The notes: a model not told the origin generated them from the sequence alone. A stretch of DNA of 64,000 nt from an uncultured Lachnospiraceae bacterium (GCA_910589265.1 CAJUTQ010000013.1:1-64000); one strand, 5' to 3'; shown: positions 1-9,002, numbered from the stretch's first letter. Made by a program: numbers and translations.

Positions 1-1
1 T

Positions 2-424
2 ATGAAGGATATGTATAGAACTGCCATTGCAATTCTAATGAATGAAGAAGATGCTGCAGATGCTCTTCAGGATACAATTCTCACTTGTTGGGAAAAGTTA
101 TATACACTTAAGAAACCGGAGTTCTTTAAGACATGGATGACAAGAATACTTATAAATCATTGCTATGATATCATAAGAGACAATGCAGCTTACAAGAATA
201 TAGAATCTTATGAGGAACCGTCAAAATATGACGAGTATAATCTTGAATTGAAGGAGGCATATGCTTCTATAGACGAACAATATCGATTGCCTATGGAATT
301 GTACTATAGTCAGGGATTCAAGATGAGAGAAATTGCTGAAATGTTGTCATTACCATTAAATACCATCAAGACGAGGATTTCAAGAGGAAGAAAACAAGTG
401 GAAAAGTATTATCGTGACTGTTAG
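2..424 (+). CDS. ECF-type RNA polymerase sigma factor, 5' end cut by window edge
   Basis: Sigma-70 family ECF (extracytoplasmic-function) sigma factor, which directs RNA polymerase to a small stress regulon. Region 2 is seen in the first ~60 residues (YRTAIAILMNEEDAADALQD, then FKTWMTRILINHCYD). Region 4 lies at ~95-140, with the helix-turn-helix EIAEMLSLPLNTIKTRISRGR. The family normally has some 20-30 residues before the first visible methionine, so the true start probably lies left of the window. The stop TAG is followed directly by the Shine-Dalgarno of the next gene, a DUF4179 protein. That is the usual ECF/anti-sigma pairing, which suggests the sigma factor is controlled by that membrane partner. 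Confidence 0.9.
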   Translation: MKDMYRTAIAILMNEEDAADALQDTILTCWEKLYTLKKPEFFKTWMTRILINHCYDIIRDNAAYKNIESYEEPSKYDEYNLELKEAYASIDEQYRLPMELYYSQGFKMREIAEMLSLPLNTIKTRISRGRKQVEKYYRDC

Positions 425-434
425 GAGGATAGAA

Positions 435-1568
435 ATGGCAAATAAAAAAACTATACTTTCTGAAGAAATAGAGTTATCGGAAATTGTGTTGAAAAAAACA
501 AATCAGGCCTTTGAAATGATTAAGCAGGAGGATATTGTTTGTATGAAAAAAACACATACCAGAGGTAAAAAAATGTTTAAAACGCAGGCTGCCGTTATCG
601 CAGGTGTTTGCATATTAGCAGTCAGCAGTATAAGTGCTGTTGCAGCAATTCATCATTATTAGGGGAGAGGCATGAACGGAATGATTCAGGCATCCGATGA
701 GCAGCAGCGAGTGCTTACAGAAAAGAATATAGCAAAAGTATACAGTGAAGAGCCGGATAGTCCGTCACTTGCTGTGACAAATAATGGTGTTACAATAGAG
801 CCGGATACAGTTATTGTGGATGAGAGATTTGTATATATGACATTTCGTATTTCTGGTTATAGCGTAGCGGATAGGATGGAGCCGGGATTTGATATGGTAA
901 ATGTGTATCAGGGAGATAATCCTGAGGATGAAAGCGCATGGGTTAATATGAGCGGAACTATGTATGATGGAAGCATCCCTGATGAAAACGGCACACTGGT
1001 ATATGAAGATGGAAGCATTATCCCTCATTATACTGATGAAAACGGAAATATGGAATACATTATTCAGGCAAGTGTCGTGGAGAAGAACGATTCATTTCTT
1101 GGCAAGACAATACACGTTGAATTCAAAAATTTAGGAACGTTCTCAAAAGGAACGTTTATCCCTGCAGTGGATGGGGACTGGAATTTTGAAATAAACCTTT
1201 CTGATGTCAGTTCGACTCAAAATATTAAGGTAGGGAAGAAAGTGGAAGGAACGGGTTTCACGATAGAGGATATCAATATCTCACCGATTTCCATAAAAGT
1301 GAATTATTCTGTCAGCGTGGCTCCTATGGAAAAAGAAGATGATCTTGGCATTCCCGAAGTCAAGGGAGTTGTATTAAAAGATGGAACAAGAATTCCATAC
1401 TTAATGAATCCCGGCAGATTGGGATATACAGATAGCAGCAAGTCAAATGCGTACCAAATAGCAGGTTTTGCTCGAGTTGTTGATGCTGATGAGATAGTTT
1501 CTCTAATCGTTTTGAAATCCTATGAAAATGAAAAAGTTGAGACACTAGAAATACCAATTTCGAAATAA
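435..1568 (+). pseudogene. DUF4179 anti-sigma-type membrane protein interrupted by in-frame TAG
   Basis: Two open stretches lie in the same frame, separated by one TAG at 660-662. The first has a strong AGGAGG at 423-428 and starts MANKK at 435. It ends with a single membrane helix (AVIAGVCILAVSSISAVAAI). The second begins GRGMNGMIQ and carries the extracellular DUF4179-type domain to 1568. In intact relatives the segment after the helix continues straight into this sequence, with an aromatic residue at the break, so TGG (Trp) to TAG is the likely lesion. The predicted role was a membrane anti-sigma factor for the preceding ECF sigma. Split as it is, the extracellular part has no signal or anchor. 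Readthrough or a sequencing error cannot be excluded. Confidence 0.75.
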
Positions 1569-1739
1569 AATATAAATGTTTCCTAAATTGAAATTGGATG
1601 ATTGTCAAAGCGATATTGATGCATTGATAAATTGAAAAAATTTCTAATTGAGAAACCAAAGTTTCTAAAATTTTGTCAGCAGTAATAAGATTGCTTTATG
1701 ACTATGCCAATAATGAGAAATACTTAGTTTAAGCAATGT

Positions 1740-2066
1740 TTGGATAACGTTTCTAAGGACTTCCTTATCACCATAACCATCAAGGAAAAATCACTTTTTG
1801 CCATTGTTGATTATTATCGCGCATGGAAGCCAAAGAAGGGACTGATCCTACACAGTGATCTGGGCACCCAGTTTGCATCATGGGAATTTGTATCTTACTT
1901 CAAAGAAAAAAAGGGGATACAAAATATGAGTAAGGCGGAATGCCTCAATGATAATGCCCCGATGGAAAGATTTTATCACACATTGAAAAATGAATTGATC
2001 TATCCGAACCATTTTTATACAAAATCGGCATTGGATGAAGCGTTAAGCAGATATGTATTTGTATAG
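1740..2066 (+). pseudogene. IS3-family transposase (OrfB) fragment
   Basis: About 108 codons of the integrase-core (rve) domain of an IS3-family OrfB. It shows LILHSDLGTQFAS (second catalytic Asp), the block NDNAPMERFYHTLKNE (catalytic Glu region), then HFYTKSALDEALSRYVF. The N-terminal half of the domain and all of OrfA are missing, and the frame closes before the C-terminal YN..RPH block. This is a dead remnant, and it marks the left edge of a decayed mobile region. Confidence 0.8.
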
Positions 2067-2389
2067 TAAAACCATATCTGCCATGCTTCCATCCATCTTC
2101 GCCTTAAACAGGTGGTTAGAAAAATCGCCGATTTCTTCCAGTGGGGATTTCCCTGACAGATTCCCGGTCTGCGTTGTTCCGTTCCTCAAATGAGCAAAAA
2201 AATACACCCATAATCTATCGCAACACTTCAATCTGTACTTTGTATCCCTCAGTATCAATCTTAATCGGTAACATATAGTCCCCATATAAGGGGGGGACGT
2301 TTTATAAGGAAGTTAAAACCAAAAGACTTTGTAATCAGCCAGAATGACTGGGTTGTAGACAAATTCAAATCATACGGAGGAATTACAAA
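2067..2389 (+). other. Decayed non-coding stretch
   Basis: No intact gene is visible. A short reading frame after the IS3 fragment has weak resemblance to a transposase tail. A CCCC...GGGG-flanked AT segment near 2279-2296 could be an old insertion-sequence end. Nothing more can be supported. Confidence 0.4.
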
Positions 2390-2765
2390 ATGATAAAAAC
2401 AATTTTTGAGAAATTAGGCGGCAAATATGTAAGGCAAGGTAACTATCGAATCCCATGCTAAACTGTATTTACTGAAGAAAAACATTCAATAGGCATATGG
2501 GGACAGTGGCATCTGGTCTATCTGAAGCAGTACCGCAAAGTTCTATTCACCAATCTTCTCACAAACGGCAAACTAAACGCCTACCTTTCTGACATCGACA
2601 GGCCGTCATAGGAACGCTCCCACAGGCTCATAGAGGACAGGAAAAAGGTACAAGACATGAACAGAACATCTAAAGGAAGAAAACGCTTTAGAATGGACAG
2701 GAAAAATCAATAATCTTAGAGCATTTGCAATGGAAATTGTAGAACAGGAAATTATTTACACATAA
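2390..2765 (+). pseudogene. tnpV-like transposon protein, degenerate
   Basis: Reading from the ATG gives MIKTIFEKLGGKYVRQGNY, then TEEKHSIGIWGQWHLVYLKQ, LFTNLLTNGKLNAYLSDID and, after a +1 shift near 2667, EHLKEENALEWTGKINNLRA...EQEIIYT. This matches the whole length of the small TnpV proteins carried by Clostridial mobilizable transposons. It has in-frame stops (TAA after ~23 codons, TAG after ~73) plus one frameshift, so it is inactive. GGAGG lies just upstream of the start. It supports the reading of 2-8.3 kb as a ruined integrative element. Confidence 0.75.
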
Positions 2766-2773
2766 GCAACGGG

Positions 2774-2804
2774 AAACGGCAAGGTATAAGCCTTGTCGTT
2801 TTTA
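2774..2804 (+). terminator. Rho-independent terminator after tnpV remnant
   Basis: Arms ACGGCAAGG (2776-2784) and CCTTGTCGT (2791-2799) pair with one G-U, with a 6-nt loop followed by T's. It lies 10 bases after the tnpV remnant's stop codon. Confidence 0.7.
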
Positions 2805-2891
2805 TGTGGATATAAATTTTTATAGGTTTGCTTTCGTTCGTTTAACCAACTATAATAAAGAATACTTTTAGTTGGTTTTGGGAGGTAGCTT

Positions 2892-3065
2892 ATGTTTGAT
2901 TATATGACAGTGAAGGAAACTGCAAAATGATGGGATATCAGAAGGGCAAATCCAGAAATTATGCACGATAAACCGTATTGAGGGCGTTATGTATAACTTA
3001 TCCCACGAGACACAGAAAAGCCAGTGAATATGCGTCGGAAAAATCAAAAGGAGATAGAAAAATGA
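2892..3065 (+). pseudogene. Excisionase/MerR-like HTH protein remnant
   Basis: Starts MFDYMTVKETAK after a GGAGG at 2881, then has TGA in place of a codon. Later pieces in shifted frames read GQIQKLCTINRIEG and IPRDTEKPVNMRRKN. Concatenated, these give the ~60-residue DNA-binding protein (MTVKETA.KW.IS...VQ.LC..GRI.GA...IP.D..KP) that commonly sits in Clostridial integrative elements, often beside regulators. At least one stop and two frameshifts make it non-functional. Its end overlaps the start of the response regulator (ATGA-type junction), so its relic still supplies the ribosome-binding site AGGAG of the next gene. Confidence 0.65.
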
Positions 3066-3733
3066 TGGAAATCTATTATATGGAAGATGACGAGAATATT
3101 GCAATAACTGTAAAAGAATATTTGAGCCAGAAAGGGTATGCCGTTTCAATATTTGGGACGTTGGAAAGGGGAAAGAAGGCATTGGAACACCATATTCCTA
3201 GCATGGCGCTGATTGACTGGAATATGCCAGACGGTGAAGGAAACAGCTTTTGCAGATGGATACGCTCAAGATGGAAAGAACTTCCGGTTATTTTTCTCAC
3301 TGTCCGAGATGACACTCATGATATGATTTCTGGTTTTGAATATGGGGCAGATGATTATGTGACAAAACCCTTTGAACTAGAAGTGCTGCATTCTCGCATC
3401 CACGCACTGCTACGCAGGACAGGGAATGTACAGAGCCAGTATCTTTCCTGCGGTTCTATTTCAATTGATAAAAACAAAACGATAGTATTTTGTGGTGAAG
3501 AAGAAATTACTGTCAGCCAGGCAGAATACCAGCTTTTGCAGTTTTTAATGGAAAATAAGGGGAAAACTGTCACAAGAGAACGGCTGCTGACTCAAATCTG
3601 GGACAATCATGGGAATTATGTCAATAACAATACGTTGACCGTGACAATGAAACGGCTTAGGGAAAAACTCCATCATCCGTCCTGCTTAAAAACAATACGG
3701 AGCTTTGGCTACCGTATGGAGGATGAGATATGA
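3062..3733 (+). CDS. OmpR/PhoB-family response regulator
   Basis: DNA-binding response regulator of 223 aa. The receiver domain is intact: acidic pocket D9-D10, phospho-acceptor D52 (MALIDWNMPDG), T80 and K102 (DYVTKPF). A C-terminal winged helix (~125-220, ending TIRSFGYRME) follows. The start at 3062 is chosen for the AGGAG 8 bases upstream and for lying where the receiver fold begins. The stop overlaps the kinase start by four bases (ATGA), so the pair is translationally coupled. Context (kinase, then ABC ATPase and permease) suggests it activates the transporter promoter near 5.05 kb, as BceR/VraR-type regulators do. This is inference. Confidence 0.92.
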   Translation: MMEIYYMEDDENIAITVKEYLSQKGYAVSIFGTLERGKKALEHHIPSMALIDWNMPDGEGNSFCRWIRSRWKELPVIFLTVRDDTHDMISGFEYGADDYVTKPFELEVLHSRIHALLRRTGNVQSQYLSCGSISIDKNKTIVFCGEEEITVSQAEYQLLQFLMENKGKTVTRERLLTQIWDNHGNYVNNNTLTVTMKRLREKLHHPSCLKTIRSFGYRMEDEI

Positions 3734-4983
3734 ACAAAAAATCAAATAGAAAAATAACAATCCTGTTTGTGCTGTCGGTCAGTCTGCTTGTAGCGGCGAT
3801 AACTACATACCTACTTACCCTTTACTATCGTCAGGTATGTTATCATATATTGGGGGGATTCTGCGAAAGTATGATGGAAAACAATCCAGATTCCAAACAA
3901 GCTGTTTTGGAATTATTGAAAACACAGGATTTCCATATGACAAGCGAAAATATATTATCAAACAAGTTTGATAATCATGTAATAGCAAACAAGTTTGATA
4001 ATCATGTAATAGCAAACAAGTTTGATAATCATGTAATAGCAAACTTTGGTTATTATCCATCGAATCTAGGAATTATGGACACGACAGTCCTTTGGATTGC
4101 CACTTTAAGTTTTTTGACAGGCGGCATACTGTTCCTTTTCTCTTTCTGGTATTGGCATAGGAAATCGGCTGCCCGCATTCAAGCATTGACCGGATATTTG
4201 GAAAAAATAAATACAGGCGCTCAAGAATTGGTTTTAGAATCTTCGGATGATGAATTTTCAAAACTGCAAGATGAAATATATAAAACGGTAACGGAACTTT
4301 ACCAGACAAGGGAAGAAGCTCTAAGAGCACGAAACAATTTTGCTGAAAATCTTTCTAATATTGCCCATCAGCTTAAAACGCCCATTACGTCTATTTCCTT
4401 AACTGTCCAGATGGCGAAAGCACATTTGGGGGATACTCGTGCCACCGAAATAGAATGTCAGATAAACAGGCTCCTGTATTTAGAAGAAGCCTTATTGTTA
4501 TTATCTCGCATTGATGCAGGGACGCTTTCATTTGACAGGAAACCGACAGATGTTTTTACAATCCTTTCTCTGGCATCGGACCATTTATATGAATTATTCA
4601 TGCATAAGGGAGTTCTAATGGATGTTCCAGAAATGGGCGAGATGAATATCCATGTGGATTTAAACTGGACGATGGAAGCAGTCATGAATTTGATGAAAAA
4701 CTGTATGGAAGCAACAGGGATAGACACTGCCGTCCATTGTTCCTATGAGAAAAATCCGCTTTATGTGCAGATACGAATATGGGATGAGGGGGAGGGATTT
4801 GCAAAAGAGGACTTGCCACATTTGTTTGAGCGGTTCTATCGTGGGGAAAACGCAAAAAATACTGGAATTGGGATAGGACTTTCCCTTTCAAAATCAATCA
4901 TAGAAATGCAGAACGGAATCATCCGTGCATTTAATCTTCCGAATAGCGGGGCTTGTTTTGAGATTCGCTTTTATATCTCATGA
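3730..4983 (+). CDS. Sensor histidine kinase of the Bce-like module
   Basis: Membrane histidine kinase of 417 aa: TM1 ~8-30, extracellular loop ~31-117, TM2 ~118-142, a HAMP-like linker, DHp domain with phospho-acceptor H213 (NIAHQLKTPIT), and an ATPase domain with N-box (MNLMKNCMEA), G1 (DEGEGF), F-box and G2 (GIGIGLSLSKSI). The loop contains three perfect copies of a nine-residue unit (NKFDNHVIA) at residues 78-104, directly before the second helix. This looks like recent DNA expansion, since the repeats are identical at base level. The kinase presumably senses a cell-envelope antibiotic, possibly through the linked transporter. The ligand is unknown. Confidence 0.92.
   Translation: MNKKSNRKITILFVLSVSLLVAAITTYLLTLYYRQVCYHILGGFCESMMENNPDSKQAVLELLKTQDFHMTSENILSNKFDNHVIANKFDNHVIANKFDNHVIANFGYYPSNLGIMDTTVLWIATLSFLTGGILFLFSFWYWHRKSAARIQALTGYLEKINTGAQELVLESSDDEFSKLQDEIYKTVTELYQTREEALRARNNFAENLSNIAHQLKTPITSISLTVQMAKAHLGDTRATEIECQINRLLYLEEALLLLSRIDAGTLSFDRKPTDVFTILSLASDHLYELFMHKGVLMDVPEMGEMNIHVDLNWTMEAVMNLMKNCMEATGIDTAVHCSYEKNPLYVQIRIWDEGEGFAKEDLPHLFERFYRGENAKNTGIGIGLSLSKSIIEMQNGIIRAFNLPNSGACFEIRFYIS
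3961..4041 (+). repeat. Three perfect 27-bp tandem repeats inside the kinase gene
   Basis: Copies at 3961-3987, 3988-4014 and 4015-4041 are identical. Each encodes NKFDNHVIA and so preserves the frame. They lie in the predicted extracytoplasmic sensor loop of the kinase. Confidence 0.95.
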
Positions 4984-5025
4984 AAATAGTGTGAAACACA
5001 TAAAATATGAGAAGCCCCAGGCCCA

Positions 5026-5057
5026 GTCACTGAGATGTCACTTTCATTTGTTATAAT
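5026..5057 (+). promoter_or_regulatory. Candidate promoter and response-regulator box of the ABC transporter
   Basis: TATAAT at 5052-5057 is a perfect -10 box with no good -35 box. Upstream, GTCACT occurs twice (5026-5031 and 5037-5042) with 11-bp spacing. Same-face direct repeats at ~one helical turn are typical of OmpR-family binding sites, and a weak -35 fits an activated promoter. Binding by the adjacent regulator is inferred. Confidence 0.5.
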
Positions 5058-5059
5058 AT

Positions 5060-5105
5060 AGTTTATAAGAAGTTTGCTTGCTTGCAAAGGCAAACCTTAT
5101 AAACT
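5060..5105 (+). promoter_or_regulatory. Long hairpin in the 5' leader of the ABC transporter operon
   Basis: AGTTTATAAG (5060-5069) pairs with CTTATAAACT (5096-5105), and GTTTGC (5072-5077) pairs with GCAAAC (5090-5095), leaving a 2-nt bulge and a 12-nt loop. It begins about where transcription from the TATAAT would start. It has no T-tract, so it is not a simple terminator. A 5' stem-loop stabilising the mRNA or a regulatory leader is possible. Confidence 0.5.
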
Positions 5106-5159
5106 AACAAACAGATTTGCTGCGAGTATAGAAAATAACAAACAGGAGGATTTGACAGC

Positions 5160-5840
5160 ATGGAAATACTAAGATGTAACGGTATTGAAAAAGTATTTGG
5201 AAAAGGCGATAATCAAGTTACTGCTTTAAATGGAATCAGCCTATCTATTGAAAAAGGCGATTTTGTCGCAATTATTGGGGCATCTGGCTCAGGAAAATCA
5301 ACGCTCCTGCATATTCTGGGCAGCGTGGACAAACCGACAAAAGGCACTGTAACAATTGACGGTGTTGACCTTAGCGGACTAAATGCTACGGATGCCGCAA
5401 TTTTCAGAAGAAGAAAAGTTGGATTGGTTTACCAGTTTTATAATCTGATTCCCACTCTGACAGCAGAAAAAAACATCCTTATGCCTATGCTACTTGACAA
5501 AAGAAAACCAGATTTGGATTACTTTAAAATGATTGTAAAGACATTGGGGATAGAGGACAAACTAGAAAGCCTGCCAAGCCAACTATCTGGAGGACAGCAG
5601 CAGCGGGTCGCAATAGCAAGATCTTTGATTTACCGCCCTGCCATCCTTTTTGCTGATGAACCGACAGGAAACCTTGACCAAAAAAATTCAAAGGAAATTA
5701 TTGACCTCTTAAAGCTGTCAAACCGAAATTTAAAACAGACAATACTTCTTATTACCCATGATGAAAAAATTGCATTGGAAACTGATCGAATTGTGACCAT
5801 CGAAGACGGACAAATTGTCAGGGACCAGAAGCGGAGGTGA
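5160..5840 (+). CDS. ABC transporter ATP-binding protein (MacB/BceA type)
   Basis: 226-aa ATPase with Walker A GASGSGKST (40-48), Q-loop region (VYQFYNLIPTLTAEKN), signature LSGGQQQR (~142-149), Walker B ILFADEP (~162-168), D-loop and switch His (LITHD). Length and the Q-loop neighbourhood match the MacB/LolD/BceA group that powers FtsX-type permeases. AGGAGG lies ten bases before the ATG. The next gene overlaps its end and encodes the permease, so the two form one transporter, likely for export or detoxification of a peptide antibiotic given the upstream two-component pair. Confidence 0.93.
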   Translation: MEILRCNGIEKVFGKGDNQVTALNGISLSIEKGDFVAIIGASGSGKSTLLHILGSVDKPTKGTVTIDGVDLSGLNATDAAIFRRRKVGLVYQFYNLIPTLTAEKNILMPMLLDKRKPDLDYFKMIVKTLGIEDKLESLPSQLSGGQQQRVAIARSLIYRPAILFADEPTGNLDQKNSKEIIDLLKLSNRNLKQTILLITHDEKIALETDRIVTIEDGQIVRDQKRR

Positions 5841-5845
5841 GCAGC

Positions 5846-8053
5846 ATGTGGAAAGATTACTCCAAAAGCTATATTAAAAATAACCGTGCATCCAGTATAT
5901 CCATTATGGCGGCTGCTCTCGTTTCTACTATATTTTTGTCTTTTGTTTGCAGCATAGCTTACAATTTTTGGGCGTATGATGTTGAACAAATCCTAATGGA
6001 GGAGGGCGACTGGCAGGGACGCATTGTTTGTGAAACATTAGATTCCGATGATTTATCAGAAGATAATTTATTATCTTTGGTATGTCAATTTGCGAATGTA
6101 GAAAAAGCAGTCGCAGGCGAGGAATTATCCCAAAAAGAAAAAATAGTGGCGGATGTTTATTTTAAGAATGCCAGAACAATTTATGATGATATGCCATTAA
6201 TTGCAACGCAGCTTGGACTAAATGAAGATTCCATCCAATACAACTCATTGCTCCTATCCCGCTATTTTATACACGACCCAGAGGATGAGACGCCGCCAAT
6301 GCTTTTGACACTGTATGTAGTGATACTGATGATTGTGTCAGTGTCCTTAATCTTCATTTTGCGAGGCTCTTTTGAATTATCCATGAATGCCAGAATCCAT
6401 CAATTTGGTATATTTTCGAGTATTGGGGCTACACCAAGGCAGATTAGAACCTGTCTGTTGCAGGAGGCGATGGTTTTAAGTATTTTGCCAATGCTGCTTG
6501 GCAGTATGTTTGGAATTTTACTAAGCTATGGGGTTATAAAAGCAATCAATTTTTTTGCTTCGGATGTATCTGGACGCCACGAAGCCGTTTTTCAGTATCA
6601 TCCGTTCATATTTGCGGCTACTGTTTTCATTTCGTTCTTAACCGTAATTTTTTCTGCGTGGATTCCCGCAAGAACACTGAGCAGGATGACACCGCTTGAA
6701 GCAATCAGAAATACAAGGGGTTTATTGTTAAAGAAAAAGAAACATTCTCGGTTTTTATCTTGTATTTTTGGCATGAAAGGGGAACTTGCAGGAAACGCAT
6801 TAAAAGCCCAAAAGAAACACTTACGGATATCTTTCATTTCATTATTGCTGTCCTTTCTCGGCTTTTCTATCATGCTTTGCTTTACTACCCTTGCAGATAT
6901 CAGTACCCGTTATACTTATTTTGAACGGTATCAAGATGTGTGGGATATTATGATAACCTTAAAGGACACGGAAATATGGGATTTTGGCTTAACAGATGAA
7001 TTGCAAAATATTTCGGGGATACAAGATGCCACGATATATCAAAAGGCAAAAGCAATGACCTTTCTGTCAGAGAGATTGCAGAACGATGAACTGTCGTCAC
7101 TTGGCGGGTTTGAATCCGTTTCGGGAACGCCGAATGAAAATGGGCAGTTTCAAGTATCTGCACCGATTGTAGTTTTGGATGACACAAGCTTTTTCAACTT
7201 CTGTTCACAGATTGGGATTACGCCAAGTCTTGATGGCGCAATTGTATTAAATCAGATTTGGGATAGCATAAATAGCAATTTCCGCTATAAAGAATATATT
7301 CCCTTTGTAAGGGTGGATAATCAGAAAACAACATTTTATAAAGACGATAAAACTGTAGAAATCCCTGTTTTATCTTATACACAAACTGTTCCTGCGCTGA
7401 GGGAAGAATATGATGATTATGCCCTTGTACATTTCATCCCGCTTACCATGTGGAATAAAACCCTAGAAGAGGTATGTGAAGCTGAATCCGACAGTTATAT
7501 CCGTATTCTTTCAAAGGTCACTGCAAATCTTGCGGATTTAAATGGTCTGGAACAGGAAATCGTGGGGCTTGTATCTAAGCAGTATGAAATCGAAAGTGAA
7601 AACCGAGTACAGGAAAGATTGTCTAATGACCGCTTAATCCAAGGCATGGTAATGATTTTTGGAGCTTTTTGTGTATTGCTTGCCATGATTGGAATTGCGA
7701 ATGTCTTTTCAAATACGTTAGGGTTTCTCCGCCAAAGGAAGCGGGAATTTGCCAGGTATATGTCCATTGGCTTGACACCGCAGGAAATGAGGAAAATGTT
7801 CTGTATTGAAGCGTTTGTGATAGCAGGGAAACCACTTTTGATTACATTGCCACTTACTGTGCTGTTTGTGCAGTTTGCCGTAACAGCAAGCTATTTAGAC
7901 CCGATGGTATTCTGGTCGGAGGCTCCGATTCTGCCGATTATGATATTTGCGACTGCGATTGTATTGTTTGTTGCACTTGCTTATTATATTGGCGGAAAGC
8001 GTCTTTTGCACTGTGACTTGAATGAAACATTGCGAAATGATGCGTTGATTTAA
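5846..8053 (+). CDS. FtsX-family ABC transporter permease
   Basis: Large membrane protein of 735 aa with two FtsX/MacB-type cores. TM1 is at ~20-40. A first three-helix FtsX core at ~155-285 ends WIPARTLSRMTPLEAIR. A further helix lies near ~330. A large extracellular domain follows at ~355-585, and a second FtsX core at ~600-735. This layout (a big extracellular domain between the two cores) resembles BceB-type permeases that respond to bacitracin or lantibiotics. I place the start at ATG 5846, eight bases after GGAGG, rather than at the GTG at 5837. It is translationally coupled to the ATPase. The reading frame is intact although its surroundings are decayed. Confidence 0.88.
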   Translation: MWKDYSKSYIKNNRASSISIMAAALVSTIFLSFVCSIAYNFWAYDVEQILMEEGDWQGRIVCETLDSDDLSEDNLLSLVCQFANVEKAVAGEELSQKEKIVADVYFKNARTIYDDMPLIATQLGLNEDSIQYNSLLLSRYFIHDPEDETPPMLLTLYVVILMIVSVSLIFILRGSFELSMNARIHQFGIFSSIGATPRQIRTCLLQEAMVLSILPMLLGSMFGILLSYGVIKAINFFASDVSGRHEAVFQYHPFIFAATVFISFLTVIFSAWIPARTLSRMTPLEAIRNTRGLLLKKKKHSRFLSCIFGMKGELAGNALKAQKKHLRISFISLLLSFLGFSIMLCFTTLADISTRYTYFERYQDVWDIMITLKDTEIWDFGLTDELQNISGIQDATIYQKAKAMTFLSERLQNDELSSLGGFESVSGTPNENGQFQVSAPIVVLDDTSFFNFCSQIGITPSLDGAIVLNQIWDSINSNFRYKEYIPFVRVDNQKTTFYKDDKTVEIPVLSYTQTVPALREEYDDYALVHFIPLTMWNKTLEEVCEAESDSYIRILSKVTANLADLNGLEQEIVGLVSKQYEIESENRVQERLSNDRLIQGMVMIFGAFCVLLAMIGIANVFSNTLGFLRQRKREFARYMSIGLTPQEMRKMFCIEAFVIAGKPLLITLPLTVLFVQFAVTASYLDPMVFWSEAPILPIMIFATAIVLFVALAYYIGGKRLLHCDLNETLRNDALI

Positions 8054-8080
8054 CAGATAAAGATTCAAAAAGGTTTGATT

Positions 8081-8268
8081 ATGAAACAGGCAGAGTGGGA
8101 ATTGTGTCCTGTTTGCGGAAGCAAAACCCGCAACAGAATTAGAGAGGATGCAGTTCTATGAACTTTCCCCTCTACTGTCCAAAACAGAAACAGGAAACAT
8201 GGATTAAAGCAAAAAGTTTATGATTAACAGTCATCAAAGAGTCCGATGTACAGCTGCAGAGCCGATGA
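8081..8268 (+). pseudogene. Cysteine-rich KTR-domain protein remnant
   Basis: MKQAEWELCPVCGSKTRNRIREDAVL is followed by TGA. A shifted frame then gives NFPLYCPKQKQETWIKAKSL, a second TGA, and LTVIKESDVQLQSR. Together these span the ~55-residue cysteine-rich KTR protein often found beside regulators in Clostridial conjugative elements. One frameshift, one stop and loss of a Cys of the second CxxC (CPKQ) show decay. It supports the view that the intact two-component/ABC genes were imported on such an element. Confidence 0.7.
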
Positions 8269-8359
8269 ATGGAGGGTAACATTGAATCGCTCCCTGTTAA
8301 GTAGATAGTGGAAAAAACAAAAATTTTTGCCGATCACTTTTTTGTGGTTGGCAGTATTC

Positions 8360-8950
8360 TTACGCTGTATATGCTCAATGTTTTCTATATTCTATCGGTA
8401 TCATACAGTTTAAGCGTTTTTGATATTGGTGATTATTGTAGTATTTTATGTAATCCTATACTGCTTCTTTTAACTCTTCGTAAGTATGAAATTTTTTGAG
8501 AGAATACATTTCAGAATTTAGCATCCCCAAGAACCCTTCCATTGGACCATTATCTATGCATCGGGATGCTCTTGACATGCTTTGTGTCCTTCCTGCTTCC
8601 TCCTGTTTTTTGCACAAAATTTTTGAGGTAACCTGATATCCCCAGTCACTATGAAACAGATGTTTTACTTCTGGATGTTCTTGATAGGCTATATCAAAGG
8701 TCTCAAAAACGAGGGCATTATTATTTGAACTTCCAATAACAAAGGAAACGATACTTTTGTCTGCTAAATCTAAAATGGCGCTCATGTATGCTTTCCCATT
8801 AATTCCATACCTCATTTCCGTTTCGTCTGTCAGCCATTTCTCTCCAAAATGGTCCACATAAAATTCCCGGTTGAGCATGTTTTCTGCTGTAATCTTTGGC
8901 ATTGATTTCTCATGTTTTTTCTTCTGCGTCTGTATACCAATTTTAGCTGT
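8360..8950 (-). pseudogene. IS3-family transposase fragment (OrfB), degenerate
   Basis: An open stretch from 8902 down to 8456 contains the IS3 rve core with all three catalytic positions: Asp in WLTDETEM, Asp in FHSDWG and Glu in MEGFLGMLNSE. In the same frame the sequence continues past a TAG at 8453-8455 as DYIKYYNNHQYQKRLNCMIPIEYRKH, then a TGA. This is the expected C terminus with two stops. Upstream, QTQKKKHEKS precedes the first Met, but the N-terminal domain and OrfA are missing. The element is dead. Confidence 0.8.
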
Positions 8951-9002
8951 AAAATTCTCAAAATTTCATTTCAAAAGAGTATTTTGAATGTTGTCCCTTA
9001 AA

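Noticed and set aside
8308..8499. A 63-codon hydrophobic open frame on the plus strand.
   Set aside because: It lies antisense to the C-terminal part of the IS3 transposase remnant, with no ribosome-binding site.
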